Below are positions 24,742 through 32,768 of a stretch of 64,000 nucleotides of DNA, one piece after another (the first letter of the stretch is position 1; the number at the start of each line of letters is the position of its first letter). The stretch covers positions 124,001 through 188,000 of the forward strand of contig DBFBGR010000002.1 in assembly GCA_048201935.1 (NCBI GenBank). The letters are read 5' to 3'. Source of the DNA: MGBC124762 sp048201935 (GTDB lineage Bacteria; Bacillota; Clostridia; Oscillospirales; Oscillospiraceae). The translations under genes were made by a program, and so were the position numbers. The notes under the pieces were generated by a model, which was not told the DNA's origin, did not search any database, and was given only the letters and a program-made list of their open reading frames with translations.

Positions 24742-25214
24742 TGGCCGCTCTCCCCTTCCTCCGGGTCCTGGCCGGTGCGCTGGCGGACAAAGGTGCCCAG
24801 AATGCCGTTGATAAAGGCGCAGGCTTCGGTGGGCTCGTAGCCCTTGGCGATCTCCACTGCCTCGTTGATGGAGGCGGAGGTGGGCACGTCGTCCATGTAG
24901 AGGATCTCATACATGGAGCAGCGCATGATGGCCACGGCCACCCGGTCGATGCGGGAAAAACGCCAGTTCTGGGCGTATTCCTCAATGTAGCTGTCCAGCT
25001 CGGCGGCGTGCTGATACACCCCTTTGACCAGCGTTTCTATGTATTCCTTCTGCTTGGCGTTGGGGAACTGGGCGTAGAGCGGCTCCTCCTCGCCCAGGCG
25101 GGAAAAGGCCTCGGGGGTGAGGAATTCCTCCAGAAGGCTCTGGGCGCTCTGGTTGGAAAAGCTCAGCTCGAAGATAAAGTGGACCGCGATCTCTCTGGCG
25201 TTGGTGCGTGTCAT
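24738..25214 (-). CDS. nusB: Transcription antitermination factor NusB
   Basis: 158 residues, all-helical. NAREIAVHFIFELSF at the start and FSRIDRVAVAIMRCSMYEIL, then TSASINEAVEIAKGYEPTEACAFINGILG are the NusB signatures. It binds boxA RNA with ribosomal protein S10 for rRNA antitermination. The ATG at 25214 follows GGGGAGG. First gene of the long cluster down to recN, with its own promoter at 25269-25297. Confidence 0.95.
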   Translation of the reverse strand: MTRTNAREIAVHFIFELSFSNQSAQSLLEEFLTPEAFSRLGEEEPLYAQFPNAKQKEYIETLVKGVYQHAAELDSYIEEYAQNWRFSRIDRVAVAIMRCSMYEILYMDDVPTSASINEAVEIAKGYEPTEACAFINGILGTFVRQRTGQDPEEGESGQ

Positions 25215-25268
25215 ATGTGTGGACCTCCCCAGCGGTACAAAACGATACTTGTCCAGGATATATCTTGT

Positions 25269-25297
25269 ATTATATACAATCTCTGCATAAAAATAAA
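25269..25297 (-). promoter_or_regulatory. Promoter of the nusB-recN cluster
   Basis: On the minus strand TATAAT (25274-25269) preceded at 17 bases by TTTATT (25297-25292). The -35 is weak. A small hairpin (25298-25311) lies directly upstream. Confidence 0.5.
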
Positions 25298-25342
25298 CCC
25301 CCAAACGGGGGAAATTTTTCAAGGGGCGCAAGGGGCAAAAAA

Positions 25343-25369
25343 GTTGCCGGAGCGCTGTGCTCCGGCAAC
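25343..25369 (-). terminator. Terminator of the Asp23 gene
   Basis: Perfect 10-base arms (25343-25352, 25360-25369), 7-base loop, with TTTTTT following on the minus strand; 18 bases after the stop codon. Confidence 0.85.
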
Positions 25370-25387
25370 CTTGGCTGGCGGTGAGGA

Positions 25388-25777
25388 TTATTTGGCCTGG
25401 GGCTTGCGCTCCCGGCGAAAGCTGATGCCGGCGACCTGGATATTCACCCGGCTGACGGTCATGCCGCTGGTGTTGCTGACGGCAGTCATCACGGCCTCCT
25501 GGACCTTTTTGGCCACGTCGGGGATGGCATAGCCGTATTGGATGAGGATGGAGATGTCCACGGTGACCTCGCCGCCCGTCACAGCCAGGCGAACGCCCTT
25601 GGAGTAGACCTTCCGGCCCATCAGCTCAGCGATGTCGGAGCTGAGATTGGCGGCCAGAGAGCTGACCCCTTCTACCTCCATGGCGGCAGAGGCGGCCACC
25701 ACGGCCAGGACCTCGTCGGCAATGTTGATGGTGCCCATCTCGTCGGGATAGGAGATATATTCTCTGGTTTCGCTCAT
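25388..25777 (-). CDS. Asp23/Gls24 family envelope-stress protein
   Basis: 129 residues. EYISYPDEMGTINIADEVLAVVAASAAMEVEGV and VYSKGVRLAVTGGEVTVDISILIQYG are typical of the Asp23/Gls24 family, which in Firmicutes associates with the membrane and supports envelope homeostasis. It lies upstream of nusB as in other Clostridia but is separated by a terminator and has its own promoter. GGGAG sits eight bases before the ATG. Confidence 0.93.
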   Translation of the reverse strand: MSETREYISYPDEMGTINIADEVLAVVAASAAMEVEGVSSLAANLSSDIAELMGRKVYSKGVRLAVTGGEVTVDISILIQYGYAIPDVAKKVQEAVMTAVSNTSGMTVSRVNIQVAGISFRRERKPQAK

Positions 25778-25833
25778 ATGCAACGCTCCCTTTCAAAGGG
25801 GCCTTGGTGGCCCATTGCGGTTCCTTAGTTTGT

Positions 25834-25861
25834 ATTATACCATAAAATCTGGAATTGACAA
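25834..25861 (-). promoter_or_regulatory. sigma-A promoter of the Asp23 gene
   Basis: TTGTCA (25861-25856), 16-base spacer, TATAAT (25839-25834) on the minus strand. Confidence 0.75.
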
Positions 25862-25879
25862 TGGGCTTTTGCAGTTTTT

Positions 25880-26983
25880 TTAAGGCCGGTCCAGGAATCG
25901 GACGATCCCCTGGGCCACACCCTGGGCCACCCGGGTCTGATAGGCGTCGTCTCGGAGCCGCGCAAGCTCCGCAGGGCAGGTCATAAAGCCCGTCTCCACC
26001 AGCACCGCGGGCATATCGCTTTCGCGCAAAACCACAAAGTTGGCGCTGTCGATGCCCCGGTCGATGGCACCGGTGGCGGTAGCCGTGGTGGTCTGGATGG
26101 ACTGGGCCAGGGCCGCGCCCTGGGCGCTTTGGGGATAATGGTAGACGTAGAGCCCCTGAAAATCGGCGTTTTGCTCCGCGGCGTTGCAGTGGATGCTGAC
26201 GAAGAGGTCGGCGTTCATGGCGTTGGCGCGGTAAGCTCGGTCATAGAGGCCCACGTCCATGTCGGCGTCCCGGGTCATCACCGTGTTGTAGCCCAGGGCG
26301 GTCAAAATATCCCGGAGCTTGCGGGCCATGGCCAGATTCAGCGCCTTCTCCTCCGCCCCGCCATAGACCGCGCCGGTGGCGGAGCCGCCGTGACCCGCGT
26401 CAATGGCGATGAGGTAGCGGCCGGGGTCTTGGGGCCTGTCAAGGCCCGCCAGCAGAGGCGATATGTAGCCTTGCGAGAAGACAAAGGCGGTGTAGCTGCC
26501 CTGGTCCCAGCCCACCCGGCAGCCCAGGGCCTCGGAGAAAAAGCGCAGGGGCGCCATGGTGTAGCCCTGGCCCTGGTAGGAGACCATAGCGGCCGGCACG
26601 CCGCCGGGCATGGGCACGCTCTGGCCGTTGACCATCGCGCTGGACGCGCCCAGGGTCAGCTCGATGACGGTCTCCCCTTTGGTGAGGCGCACCTGGGCGG
26701 CCCGGTCCGGTAGCCACTCCACCGTCACGCCCAGGGCCTCCGCCAACAGACGAAGGGGCGCCAGCGTCCGGCCCTCTACGATAACGGCGGGCATCTCGCC
26801 GGAGATGGCCCTGCCGTCCAGGCGAAGGGTCACCTTGTCCAGAAACTGGGCCGGGCCGGGGGTATCGGCGGTATAGTCGTAGACCGAGGCGGTCAGCGTG
26901 CCATTGGGCGCAGCGGCCTGGGCTGCGGGCAGGTTGCAAAACAGCAGGGCCAGGATAAGTATAAGGGGCAGAAAGCGGCGCAT
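25880..26983 (-). CDS. Secreted N-acetylmuramoyl-L-alanine amidase with copper-amine-oxidase-like N-terminal domain
   Basis: 367 residues. A signal peptide (1-24, ending AAQAAA) is followed by a Cu_amine_oxidN1-type repeat region (about 55-180; two GRTLAPLRLLAEALGV-like units, a wall-binding module of Clostridia). A C-terminal Amidase_3 domain (about 192-365) has IDAGHGG (zinc His), NLAMARKLRDIL, LFVSIHCNAAEQ, and AVLVETGFMTCPAE. It cleaves between muramic acid and stem peptide outside the cell. Single-gene unit with its own promoter. Confidence 0.93.
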   Translation of the reverse strand: MRRFLPLILILALLFCNLPAAQAAAPNGTLTASVYDYTADTPGPAQFLDKVTLRLDGRAISGEMPAVIVEGRTLAPLRLLAEALGVTVEWLPDRAAQVRLTKGETVIELTLGASSAMVNGQSVPMPGGVPAAMVSYQGQGYTMAPLRFFSEALGCRVGWDQGSYTAFVFSQGYISPLLAGLDRPQDPGRYLIAIDAGHGGSATGAVYGGAEEKALNLAMARKLRDILTALGYNTVMTRDADMDVGLYDRAYRANAMNADLFVSIHCNAAEQNADFQGLYVYHYPQSAQGAALAQSIQTTTATATGAIDRGIDSANFVVLRESDMPAVLVETGFMTCPAELARLRDDAYQTRVAQGVAQGIVRFLDRP

Positions 26984-27013
26984 AGGGAAAACCTCATTTC
27001 GGCGGTTTTCCCC

Positions 27014-27042
27014 ATTGTACCGGGCTTTCTGCCCCGGGTCAA
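27014..27042 (-). promoter_or_regulatory. sigma-A promoter of the secreted amidase gene
   Basis: TTGACC (27042-27037), 17-base spacer, TACAAT (27019-27014) on the minus strand. Confidence 0.7.
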
Positions 27043-27061
27043 TGGGCCAAATCCTGCCAGG

Positions 27062-27670
27062 TCAGTTCCTACCAGCCAAGGTGAAGGGCGCCAGCTCCAT
27101 GCGCACAAAGAAGCCCTGGCCATGCTTGCACACCGGGCAGACAGCGGGGGCGGCGGTGGAGTGGATGACCTGACCGCAGTTGAGGCACACCCAGCCCGTC
27201 TCCACCTCGGAGACGAAGAGACGGTTCTCCGCCAGCAGGTCGGCAAAGTGCTCAAACCGCTGGGCGTGGGTCTTCTCGATGCCCGCGATCATGGAGAAGG
27301 TATGGGCGATGGTGTCAAATCCCTCCTGGGCGGCGATCTTGGAGAAGCTGGAGTAGACCGTGTCGTGCTCCTCGTTCTCGTTGTGGACGGCGGCCTTGAG
27401 CACGTCCAGCATATCGCTGTAGAGGTCCACAGGGTAGCCTCCGTCTACCACCAGGCTCTGGCCGGACACAGGCTGGAGAAGGTCATAGAAGATCTTGCCG
27501 TGCTCCTTTTCCTGGTCGGCGGTGAACAAAAACACCTGCTGGACCACTTCAAGGCCCTTTTTCTTGGCAAGGCCCGCGGCGTAGGTGTAGCGGTTGCGGG
27601 CCTGGCTCTCCCCGGCGAAGGCCCGCATGAGGTTCAGACGGGTCTCGCTCTGCTCAAAGGCAACGGACAT
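27062..27670 (-). CDS. rbr: Rubrerythrin
   Basis: 202 residues. Ferritin-like diiron domain (about 1-150) with the carboxylate/His ligand helices FAGESQARNRYTYAA, DQEKEHGKIF, and IAGIEKTHAQRFEHF. The rubredoxin-like C-terminal iron site is formed by CLNCG and CPVCK. Rubrerythrins reduce hydrogen peroxide in anaerobes with electrons from rubredoxin. An inverted repeat resembling a PerR box lies in its leader. Confidence 0.95.
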   Translation of the reverse strand: MSVAFEQSETRLNLMRAFAGESQARNRYTYAAGLAKKKGLEVVQQVFLFTADQEKEHGKIFYDLLQPVSGQSLVVDGGYPVDLYSDMLDVLKAAVHNENEEHDTVYSSFSKIAAQEGFDTIAHTFSMIAGIEKTHAQRFEHFADLLAENRLFVSEVETGWVCLNCGQVIHSTAAPAVCPVCKHGQGFFVRMELAPFTLAGRN

Positions 27671-27681
27671 AAAAACTCCCC

Positions 27682-27698
27682 CTTATCATGTAGATAAG
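27682..27698. promoter_or_regulatory. Inverted repeat in rubrerythrin leader, PerR-box-like
   Basis: CTTATC (27682-27687) and GATAAG (27693-27698) separated by five bases, between the rubrerythrin start codon and a minus-strand TATACT (27708-27703). About 11 of 14 defined positions agree with the PerR box TTATAATnATTATAA. Rubrerythrin genes are PerR targets in Clostridia; binding here is inferred. Confidence 0.4.
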
Positions 27699-27724
27699 AG
27701 GGAGTATAACCAAAGTTTTCCCGT

Positions 27725-28930
27725 TTATACGTCCAGCCGGCCGGCCACAGCCTCCAAAAAGCCCTGGGTGGTCACCTTCTGGGCGGGGTCCTTCCCCTCC
27801 CAAAGGCCCGCCAGATCGCCGGTCATGACCCCCGCCTCGATGGTGTCGATGGCGGCCTTTTCCAGCTTTTGGGCGAAGACGGTAAGCTCGGCGTTGCCGT
27901 CCAGCTCGCCCCGCTTGGCCAGGGCCCCGGTCCAGGCAAAAAGCGTCGCCATGGGGTTGGTAGAGGTGACCTCGCCCTTGAGGTGGCGGTAATAGTGGCG
28001 GGTGACGGTGCCGTGGGCGGCCTCATACTCGTACTTGCCGTCGGGGCTCACCAGCACGGAGGTCATCATGGCCAGGGAGCCGAAGGCGGTGGAGACCATG
28101 TCGCTCATCACATCGCCGTCGTAGTTCTTACAGGCCCAGATGTAGCCGCCCTCGGAGCGGATGACCCGGGCCACCGCGTCGTCGATGAGGGTGTAGAAAT
28201 AGGTGATACCGGCCTTTTCAAAGGCGGCTTTGTAGTCCGCGTCGTAGATGTCCTGGAAGATGTCCTTGAAGCGGTGGTCGTACTGCTTGGAGATGGTGTC
28301 CTTGGTGGCGAACCACAAATCCTGCTTGGCGTCCAGGGCGTAGCGGAAGCACGAATGGGCGAAGGAGGTGATAGATGCGTCGGTGTTGTACATCCCTTGC
28401 AGCACGCCGGGGCCGTTGAAGTCAAAGATGGTCTGGCGGGTCTCGACGCCCTTTTCGTCGGTGAAGACCAGCTCCGCCTTTCCGGGGGCCTTGGGCTGGA
28501 ACTCGGTGTTTTTATACACGTCGCCGTAGGCGTGACGAGCGATAGTGATGGGCTTTTTCCAGTTTTTCACCACTGGAGAGATGCCTTTGACCATAATGGG
28601 CGCGCGAAAAACGGTGCCGTCCAGGATGGCCCGGAGGGTGCCGTTGGGGGACTTCCACATCTGGGAGAGCTTGTACTCCTCCACCCGCTGGGCGTTGGGA
28701 GTGATGGTGGCGCATTTCACGCCTACGCCGTACTTCTGGATGGCGTGGGCCGCGTCCACGGTGACCTGGTCGCCGGTCTTTTCCCGCTCAGGAAGCCCTA
28801 AGTCGTAGTACTCAGTCTTCAGGTCGATATAGGGCGTGAGCAGGATGTCCTTGATCTGCTGCCAGATGATGCGGGTCATCTCGTCTCCGTCCAGCTCCAC
28901 CAAGGGGGTGGTCATTTGAATTTTAGCCAT
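27725..28930 (-). CDS. icd: NADP-dependent isocitrate dehydrogenase (eukaryotic-like subfamily)
   Basis: 401 residues. TPLVELDGDEMTRIIWQQIK, GVGVKCATITPNAQRVEEY, WKSPNGTLRAILDGTVFR, and the late ETEAAHGT-like YEYEAAHGTVTRHY define the homodimeric IDH subfamily II, which also includes the eukaryotic enzymes and differs from E. coli Icd. It converts isocitrate to 2-oxoglutarate and CO2 with NADP. The ATG at 28930 follows AAGGAG, which is inside the last codons of the cytidine deaminase gene, so the two are coupled. Confidence 0.95.
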   Translation of the reverse strand: MAKIQMTTPLVELDGDEMTRIIWQQIKDILLTPYIDLKTEYYDLGLPEREKTGDQVTVDAAHAIQKYGVGVKCATITPNAQRVEEYKLSQMWKSPNGTLRAILDGTVFRAPIMVKGISPVVKNWKKPITIARHAYGDVYKNTEFQPKAPGKAELVFTDEKGVETRQTIFDFNGPGVLQGMYNTDASITSFAHSCFRYALDAKQDLWFATKDTISKQYDHRFKDIFQDIYDADYKAAFEKAGITYFYTLIDDAVARVIRSEGGYIWACKNYDGDVMSDMVSTAFGSLAMMTSVLVSPDGKYEYEAAHGTVTRHYYRHLKGEVTSTNPMATLFAWTGALAKRGELDGNAELTVFAQKLEKAAIDTIEAGVMTGDLAGLWEGKDPAQKVTTQGFLEAVAGRLDV

Positions 28931-28935
28931 GAATT

Positions 28936-29373
28936 TCACTCCTTAACGTCACTATGTTGATAGCGTTCCATTCCCCACCAGTTGGGGATGAGCTCTCCCA
29001 GCCGCACCGTCTGGCGGGTGGCCAGGTCTACCAGTATCTCGGTGTCCACGTTGCGCGGGGACAGTTGCATCAAAAACTCCCGGCAGGCCCCGCAGGGCAT
29101 CCCGCTACCGCCGTCGTAGGGCGGCTTGTCCCGGAAGGCCACCAGCCGCTTGACCACGGTCTGGCCGCTGTTGACGTACATATTGAGCGCCGCCACCCGC
29201 TCCGCGCACAGGTCCATCACGCCGCAGCAACTCTCCACGCAAAAGCCGGTGAATATCTCCCCGCTTTCGCTCTCCAGCGCGCACACCACGTGGCGGGCGT
29301 AGAGAAAGGGCGTTACCTCCTGGGGCTGGTAGTAGGGCTGGGCTTTTTGGCACAGGGTCTCCCAAATGTCCAC
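28936..29373 (-). CDS. cdd: Cytidine deaminase-like protein
   Basis: 145 residues. Zinc site of the CDA fold: LCAERVAALNMY (Cys-Ala-Glu, with proton-shuttle Glu) and MPCGACREFLMQL (two Cys). It would deaminate cytidine or a related nucleoside; the family includes blasticidin-S-type deaminases, and the tryptophan-rich C-terminus (NWWGMERYQ) is not diagnostic. The start is a GTG after AAAAGGAG. Sits between the topoisomerase B gene and icd; the latter's ribosome site is inside its 3' end. Confidence 0.85.
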   Translation of the reverse strand: MDIWETLCQKAQPYYQPQEVTPFLYARHVVCALESESGEIFTGFCVESCCGVMDLCAERVAALNMYVNSGQTVVKRLVAFRDKPPYDGGSGMPCGACREFLMQLSPRNVDTEILVDLATRQTVRLGELIPNWWGMERYQHSDVKE

Positions 29374-29386
29374 GTTTTTTCTCCTT

Positions 29387-31369
29387 TTAGGAAATATCCG
29401 CCAGCTCCAGGTACTTATAGCCGTTGTCGGCGATGTGGTCTTTGCGGCCCTGGAGGTTATCGCCCAACAGCAGGTCGAAGACCTGGCTGGTGAACTCCGC
29501 GTCCTCAGGCATGACCTTGATGAGGCGGCGGGTCTCGGGGTTCATGGTGGTGAGCCACATCATGTCCGGCTCGTTCTCGCCCAGACCCTTGGAGCGGTTG
29601 ATCTGGCACTTCTTCCCTGCCAGTTCGCCGTTGACGATGTCGTTTTTCTCCTTGTCGGTGTAGGCAAACCAGGTCTTTTCCTTGTAGGTGATCTCATAGA
29701 GGGGGGATTCGGCGATATAGACGTAGCCCCGCTCAATGAGGGTGGGCACCAGACGGTAGAGCATGGTGAGGATCAGAGTACGGATCTGATAGCCGTCCAC
29801 GTCGGCATCGGTGCAGATGACGATCTTGTTCCAGCGAAGGTTCATCAGATCGAAGGCCGCCAGGTCCTTGACGTGCTTGTTTTGCACCTCTACCCCGCAG
29901 CCCAGGACCTTCATCAGGTCGGTGATGATCTCGCTCTTGAAGATCTTGCCGTAGTCGGCCTTGAGACAGTTCAGAATTTTACCGCGAACGGGCATGATGC
30001 CCTGGAACTCCGCGTCCCGGGAGAGCTTGACGCTGCCCAGAGCGGAATCGCCCTCCACGATGTAGAGCTCCCGGCGCTCTGTGTCCTTGGTGCGGCAGTC
30101 CACGAACTTCTGGACCCGGTTGGCGATGTCCACGCTGCCTGAGAGCTTCTTTTTGATGTTGAGCCGGGCTTTTTCCGCGCTCTCCCGGCTTCGCTTGTTG
30201 ATGAGCACCTGCTCGGCGATCTTCTCCGCGTCAAAGGGGTTTTCGATGAAGTAGACCTCCAGCTGGGAGCGGAGGAACTCGGTCATGGCATCCTGGACGA
30301 ACTTATTGTTGATGGCCTTTTTGGTCTGGTTCTCATAGCTGGTCTGGGTAGAAAAGTTGTTGGACACCAGCACAAGAGCGTCCTGGACATCGTTGAAGGT
30401 GATCTTGCTCTCGTTTTTCTGATACTTGGCCTTGGCGCGCAGATAGCCGTCCAGGGCGGAGACAAAGGCCGAGCGCATGGCCTTTTCCGGGCTACCGCCG
30501 TGCTCGAGCCAGGAGGAGTTGTGGTAGTGCTCGATGATCTGAACGGTGTTGGAGAAGCAGAAGGACACGCTGAGCTTGACCTTGTACTCGGGCTTGTCCT
30601 CCCGGTCCTTGCCCCGGCGTTCGGTCTGCCAGAAGACAGGGGCGGTGAGGGACTTCTCCCCCGCCAGCTCCGTGACATAGTCGATGATGCCGTTTTCGTA
30701 GCGGAAGTCCTGGGTCTGGAACTTGCCGTCCACCTCGTCCCGGAAGCGGAAGGTGACCCCGGCGTTGACCACGGCCTGGCGCTTCATCACGTCCACATAG
30801 TAGGCCGCAGGGATGTCGATGTCGGTAAAGACCTCCAGATCGGGCTTCCAGCGAAAGACCGAGCCGGTCTTTTTCTGGGTGGTGGGGGTCTTTTGCAGAC
30901 CGCCTACGTTCTCGCCCTTTTCGAAATGGAGCTGATACTCAAAGCCGTCGCGGTGGATGGTGGCGTCAAAATACTCGCTGGCGTACTGGGTGGCGCAGGA
31001 GCCCAGGCCGTTGAGGCCCAGAGAGTATTCGTAGTTGTCGCCGCCTGCGTCATATTTGCCGCCAGCGTAGAGCTCGCAGAAGACCAGCTCCCAGTTGAAC
31101 CGGCCCTCCTTCTCGTTCCAATCCACCGGGCAGCCCCGGCCAAAGTCCTCCACCTGGATGGAGTGGTCGGCAAAGCGGGTAACGATGATCAGGTCGCCGT
31201 GGCCCTCCCGGGCCTCGTCGATGGCGTTGGAAAGGATCTCAAATACGGCGTGCTCGCAGCCGTCCAGGCCGTCGGAGCCGAAGATGACGCCGGGGCGTTT
31301 GCGGACCCGGTCCGCGCCCTTTAAGGACGAGATGGATTCGTTGTCATACTGCTTGGTGGTCTTTGGCAT
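29387..31369 (-). CDS. Type IIA DNA topoisomerase subunit B (divergent GyrB/ParE paralogue)
   Basis: 660 residues. GHKL ATPase domain with EILSNAIDEAREG, VEDFGRGCPVD, and YSLGLNGLGSCATQYAS; transducer; TOPRIM with YIVEGDSALGSVKLSRDAEFQGI (GyrB has EGDSAGGSAK), CTDADVDGYQIRTLIL (usual S-H is Y-Q), and the C-terminal RSKGLGENEPDMMW and TTMNPETRRLIKV. Catalytic residues are in place, so it should be active with a ParC/GyrA-like partner, but no such gene is adjacent. Length and divergence set it apart from gyrB. Own promoter at 31442-31471. Confidence 0.88.
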   Translation of the reverse strand: MPKTTKQYDNESISSLKGADRVRKRPGVIFGSDGLDGCEHAVFEILSNAIDEAREGHGDLIIVTRFADHSIQVEDFGRGCPVDWNEKEGRFNWELVFCELYAGGKYDAGGDNYEYSLGLNGLGSCATQYASEYFDATIHRDGFEYQLHFEKGENVGGLQKTPTTQKKTGSVFRWKPDLEVFTDIDIPAAYYVDVMKRQAVVNAGVTFRFRDEVDGKFQTQDFRYENGIIDYVTELAGEKSLTAPVFWQTERRGKDREDKPEYKVKLSVSFCFSNTVQIIEHYHNSSWLEHGGSPEKAMRSAFVSALDGYLRAKAKYQKNESKITFNDVQDALVLVSNNFSTQTSYENQTKKAINNKFVQDAMTEFLRSQLEVYFIENPFDAEKIAEQVLINKRSRESAEKARLNIKKKLSGSVDIANRVQKFVDCRTKDTERRELYIVEGDSALGSVKLSRDAEFQGIMPVRGKILNCLKADYGKIFKSEIITDLMKVLGCGVEVQNKHVKDLAAFDLMNLRWNKIVICTDADVDGYQIRTLILTMLYRLVPTLIERGYVYIAESPLYEITYKEKTWFAYTDKEKNDIVNGELAGKKCQINRSKGLGENEPDMMWLTTMNPETRRLIKVMPEDAEFTSQVFDLLLGDNLQGRKDHIADNGYKYLELADIS

Positions 31370-31441
31370 GGTCTGTGGGCACCTCTCTTAAGCACTATAT
31401 CTATTGCCCGGTCACAGATGGGCATACTTTCCATTGTGGTT

Positions 31442-31471
31442 ATCATACCATAGCCTTCCCCTTCCCGTCAA
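31442..31471 (-). promoter_or_regulatory. sigma-A promoter of the topoisomerase B gene
   Basis: TTGACG (31471-31466), 18-base spacer, TATGAT (31447-31442) on the minus strand. Confidence 0.6.
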
Positions 31472-31498
31472 GGCTTATCAGCCCTTTGGGCGCTAAAA

Positions 31499-31519
31499 AA
31501 GCCGCCATGACGGCGGCTT
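31499..31519 (-). terminator. Terminator of rpmB
   Basis: Eight-base arms (31499-31506, 31512-31519) around a 5-base loop, followed on the minus strand by TTTT; 40 bases past the rpmB stop. Confidence 0.8.
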
Positions 31520-31559
31520 CTTTAGACGTATGATGTGAACTCCCTGTGCAACGTGCCGA

Positions 31560-31748
31560 TCACACCGCGCGGGTGACCTTACCCGAGCGCAGGCACCGGG
31601 TGCAGACATAGACGTGCTTGGGAGAGCCGTCCACGATGGCCTTCACCCGCTTCAGGTTGGGCTTCCAGGGACGGTTAGAGCGGCGGTGGGAGTGGGAGAC
31701 TTGATTCCCGAACACCAGAGCCTTCTCGCAATACGCGCATTTCGCCAT
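31560..31748 (-). CDS. rpmB: Ribosomal protein L28
   Basis: 62 residues, normal for bL28: NQVSHSHRRSNRPWKPNLKRV and VYVCTRCLRSGKVTRAV. The cysteine-containing form is present (CAYC near the N-terminus and CTRC near the C-terminus), able to bind zinc. The ATG at 31748 follows GAGGAGGG. Single-gene unit with promoter and terminator. Confidence 0.97.
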   Translation of the reverse strand: MAKCAYCEKALVFGNQVSHSHRRSNRPWKPNLKRVKAIVDGSPKHVYVCTRCLRSGKVTRAV

Positions 31749-31813
31749 TTTCGTTCCCTCCTCGCTGGTCGAAATCAAAGGAAATTCTGTTCCTCTAAAA
31801 AACATCGAATGCT

Positions 31814-31842
31814 ATGTTACCACAGTTTTTTGGAAAATGCAA
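31814..31842 (-). promoter_or_regulatory. sigma-A promoter of rpmB
   Basis: TTGCAT (31842-31837), 17-base spacer, TAACAT (31819-31814) on the minus strand. Confidence 0.65.
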
Positions 31843-31859
31843 GCATTATTTTTCCGCTC

Positions 31860-32738
31860 TCAGGCTCTGGGATGGGCTTTTTTGTAGACATCCTTCAGCT
31901 TTTGGCCCACCAGATGGGTGTAGATCTGGGTGGAGGAGATGTCCGCGTGGCCCAGCATTTCCTGAATGGACTTCAGGTCCGCACCGTTTTCCAGCAGATG
32001 GGCGGCAAAGGAATGGCGCAAGGTCTGGGGGGTGATCTCCTTTTTGATGCCTGCGGTCTCCTGGTAGTGCTTGATGAGCTTCCAAAAGCCCTGGCGGGAC
32101 ATACGCTCGCCGCTCATGTTAACGAACAGCGCCTTCTCCGACTGGTCCTCCAGCAGCTGGGGCCGGATATTCTTCATATACTCGCCCAGGGCCTTGACGG
32201 CGGCCTGGTAGATGGGGATGACCCGCTCCTTGCCCCGGCTCTCGCAGCGCAGGAAGCCGGCAGAGAGGTTGATGTTGTCCACGTCCAGGTCGATGAGCTC
32301 GGTGACCCGGATGCCTGTGGCGTACAAAAGCTCCAGCATGGCCTTGTCCCGGTAGCCCTTGGCGTCCACACAGCGGGGCTGGTCCAAAAAGAGCTCCACT
32401 TCCTTGCCCGTCAGGATCTGGGGCAGCTTGCGCTCCACCTTTTCCGTGGCCACGAAGCGGGCACAGTTGGAACGGACCTTGCCCTCACGCTGCAAAAAGC
32501 CGTAAAAGGACTTCAGCGAGGCCACGCTGCGGGTCACGGTGGCCGGAGACTTGCCCAGACCGCTCAGGTGGCGGGTGTAGCGCTCCACATCGGTGGTCTT
32601 GACCTTGGAGATGGCCAGCTTTTCCTCCTTGAGCCAGGCGGCGAACTGGTTCACGTCCCGCAGATAGGAGCTGATGGTGTTCTGGGAGGCCCCCTTCTCG
32701 TCGCGAAGGAAGGCTTCGTATTGACCGATCTCGTCCAC
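31860..32738 (-). CDS. xerD: Tyrosine recombinase XerD
   Basis: 292 residues, the normal XerD size. Core-binding domain to about residue 105; catalytic residues in YATGIRVTELIDL (Arg), CESRGKERVIPI (Lys), TPQTLRHSFAAHLLENGADL (His, Arg), and GHADISSTQIYTHL (His, Tyr). It resolves chromosome dimers at dif with XerC. It lies immediately downstream of spoIIM, the standard arrangement in spore-forming Firmicutes. The GTG start follows AAAGGTGG. Confidence 0.94.
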   Translation of the reverse strand: MDEIGQYEAFLRDEKGASQNTISSYLRDVNQFAAWLKEEKLAISKVKTTDVERYTRHLSGLGKSPATVTRSVASLKSFYGFLQREGKVRSNCARFVATEKVERKLPQILTGKEVELFLDQPRCVDAKGYRDKAMLELLYATGIRVTELIDLDVDNINLSAGFLRCESRGKERVIPIYQAAVKALGEYMKNIRPQLLEDQSEKALFVNMSGERMSRQGFWKLIKHYQETAGIKKEITPQTLRHSFAAHLLENGADLKSIQEMLGHADISSTQIYTHLVGQKLKDVYKKAHPRA

Positions 32739-32768
32739 GGGCGTTCACCACCTTTCTCTTTGGTATCG

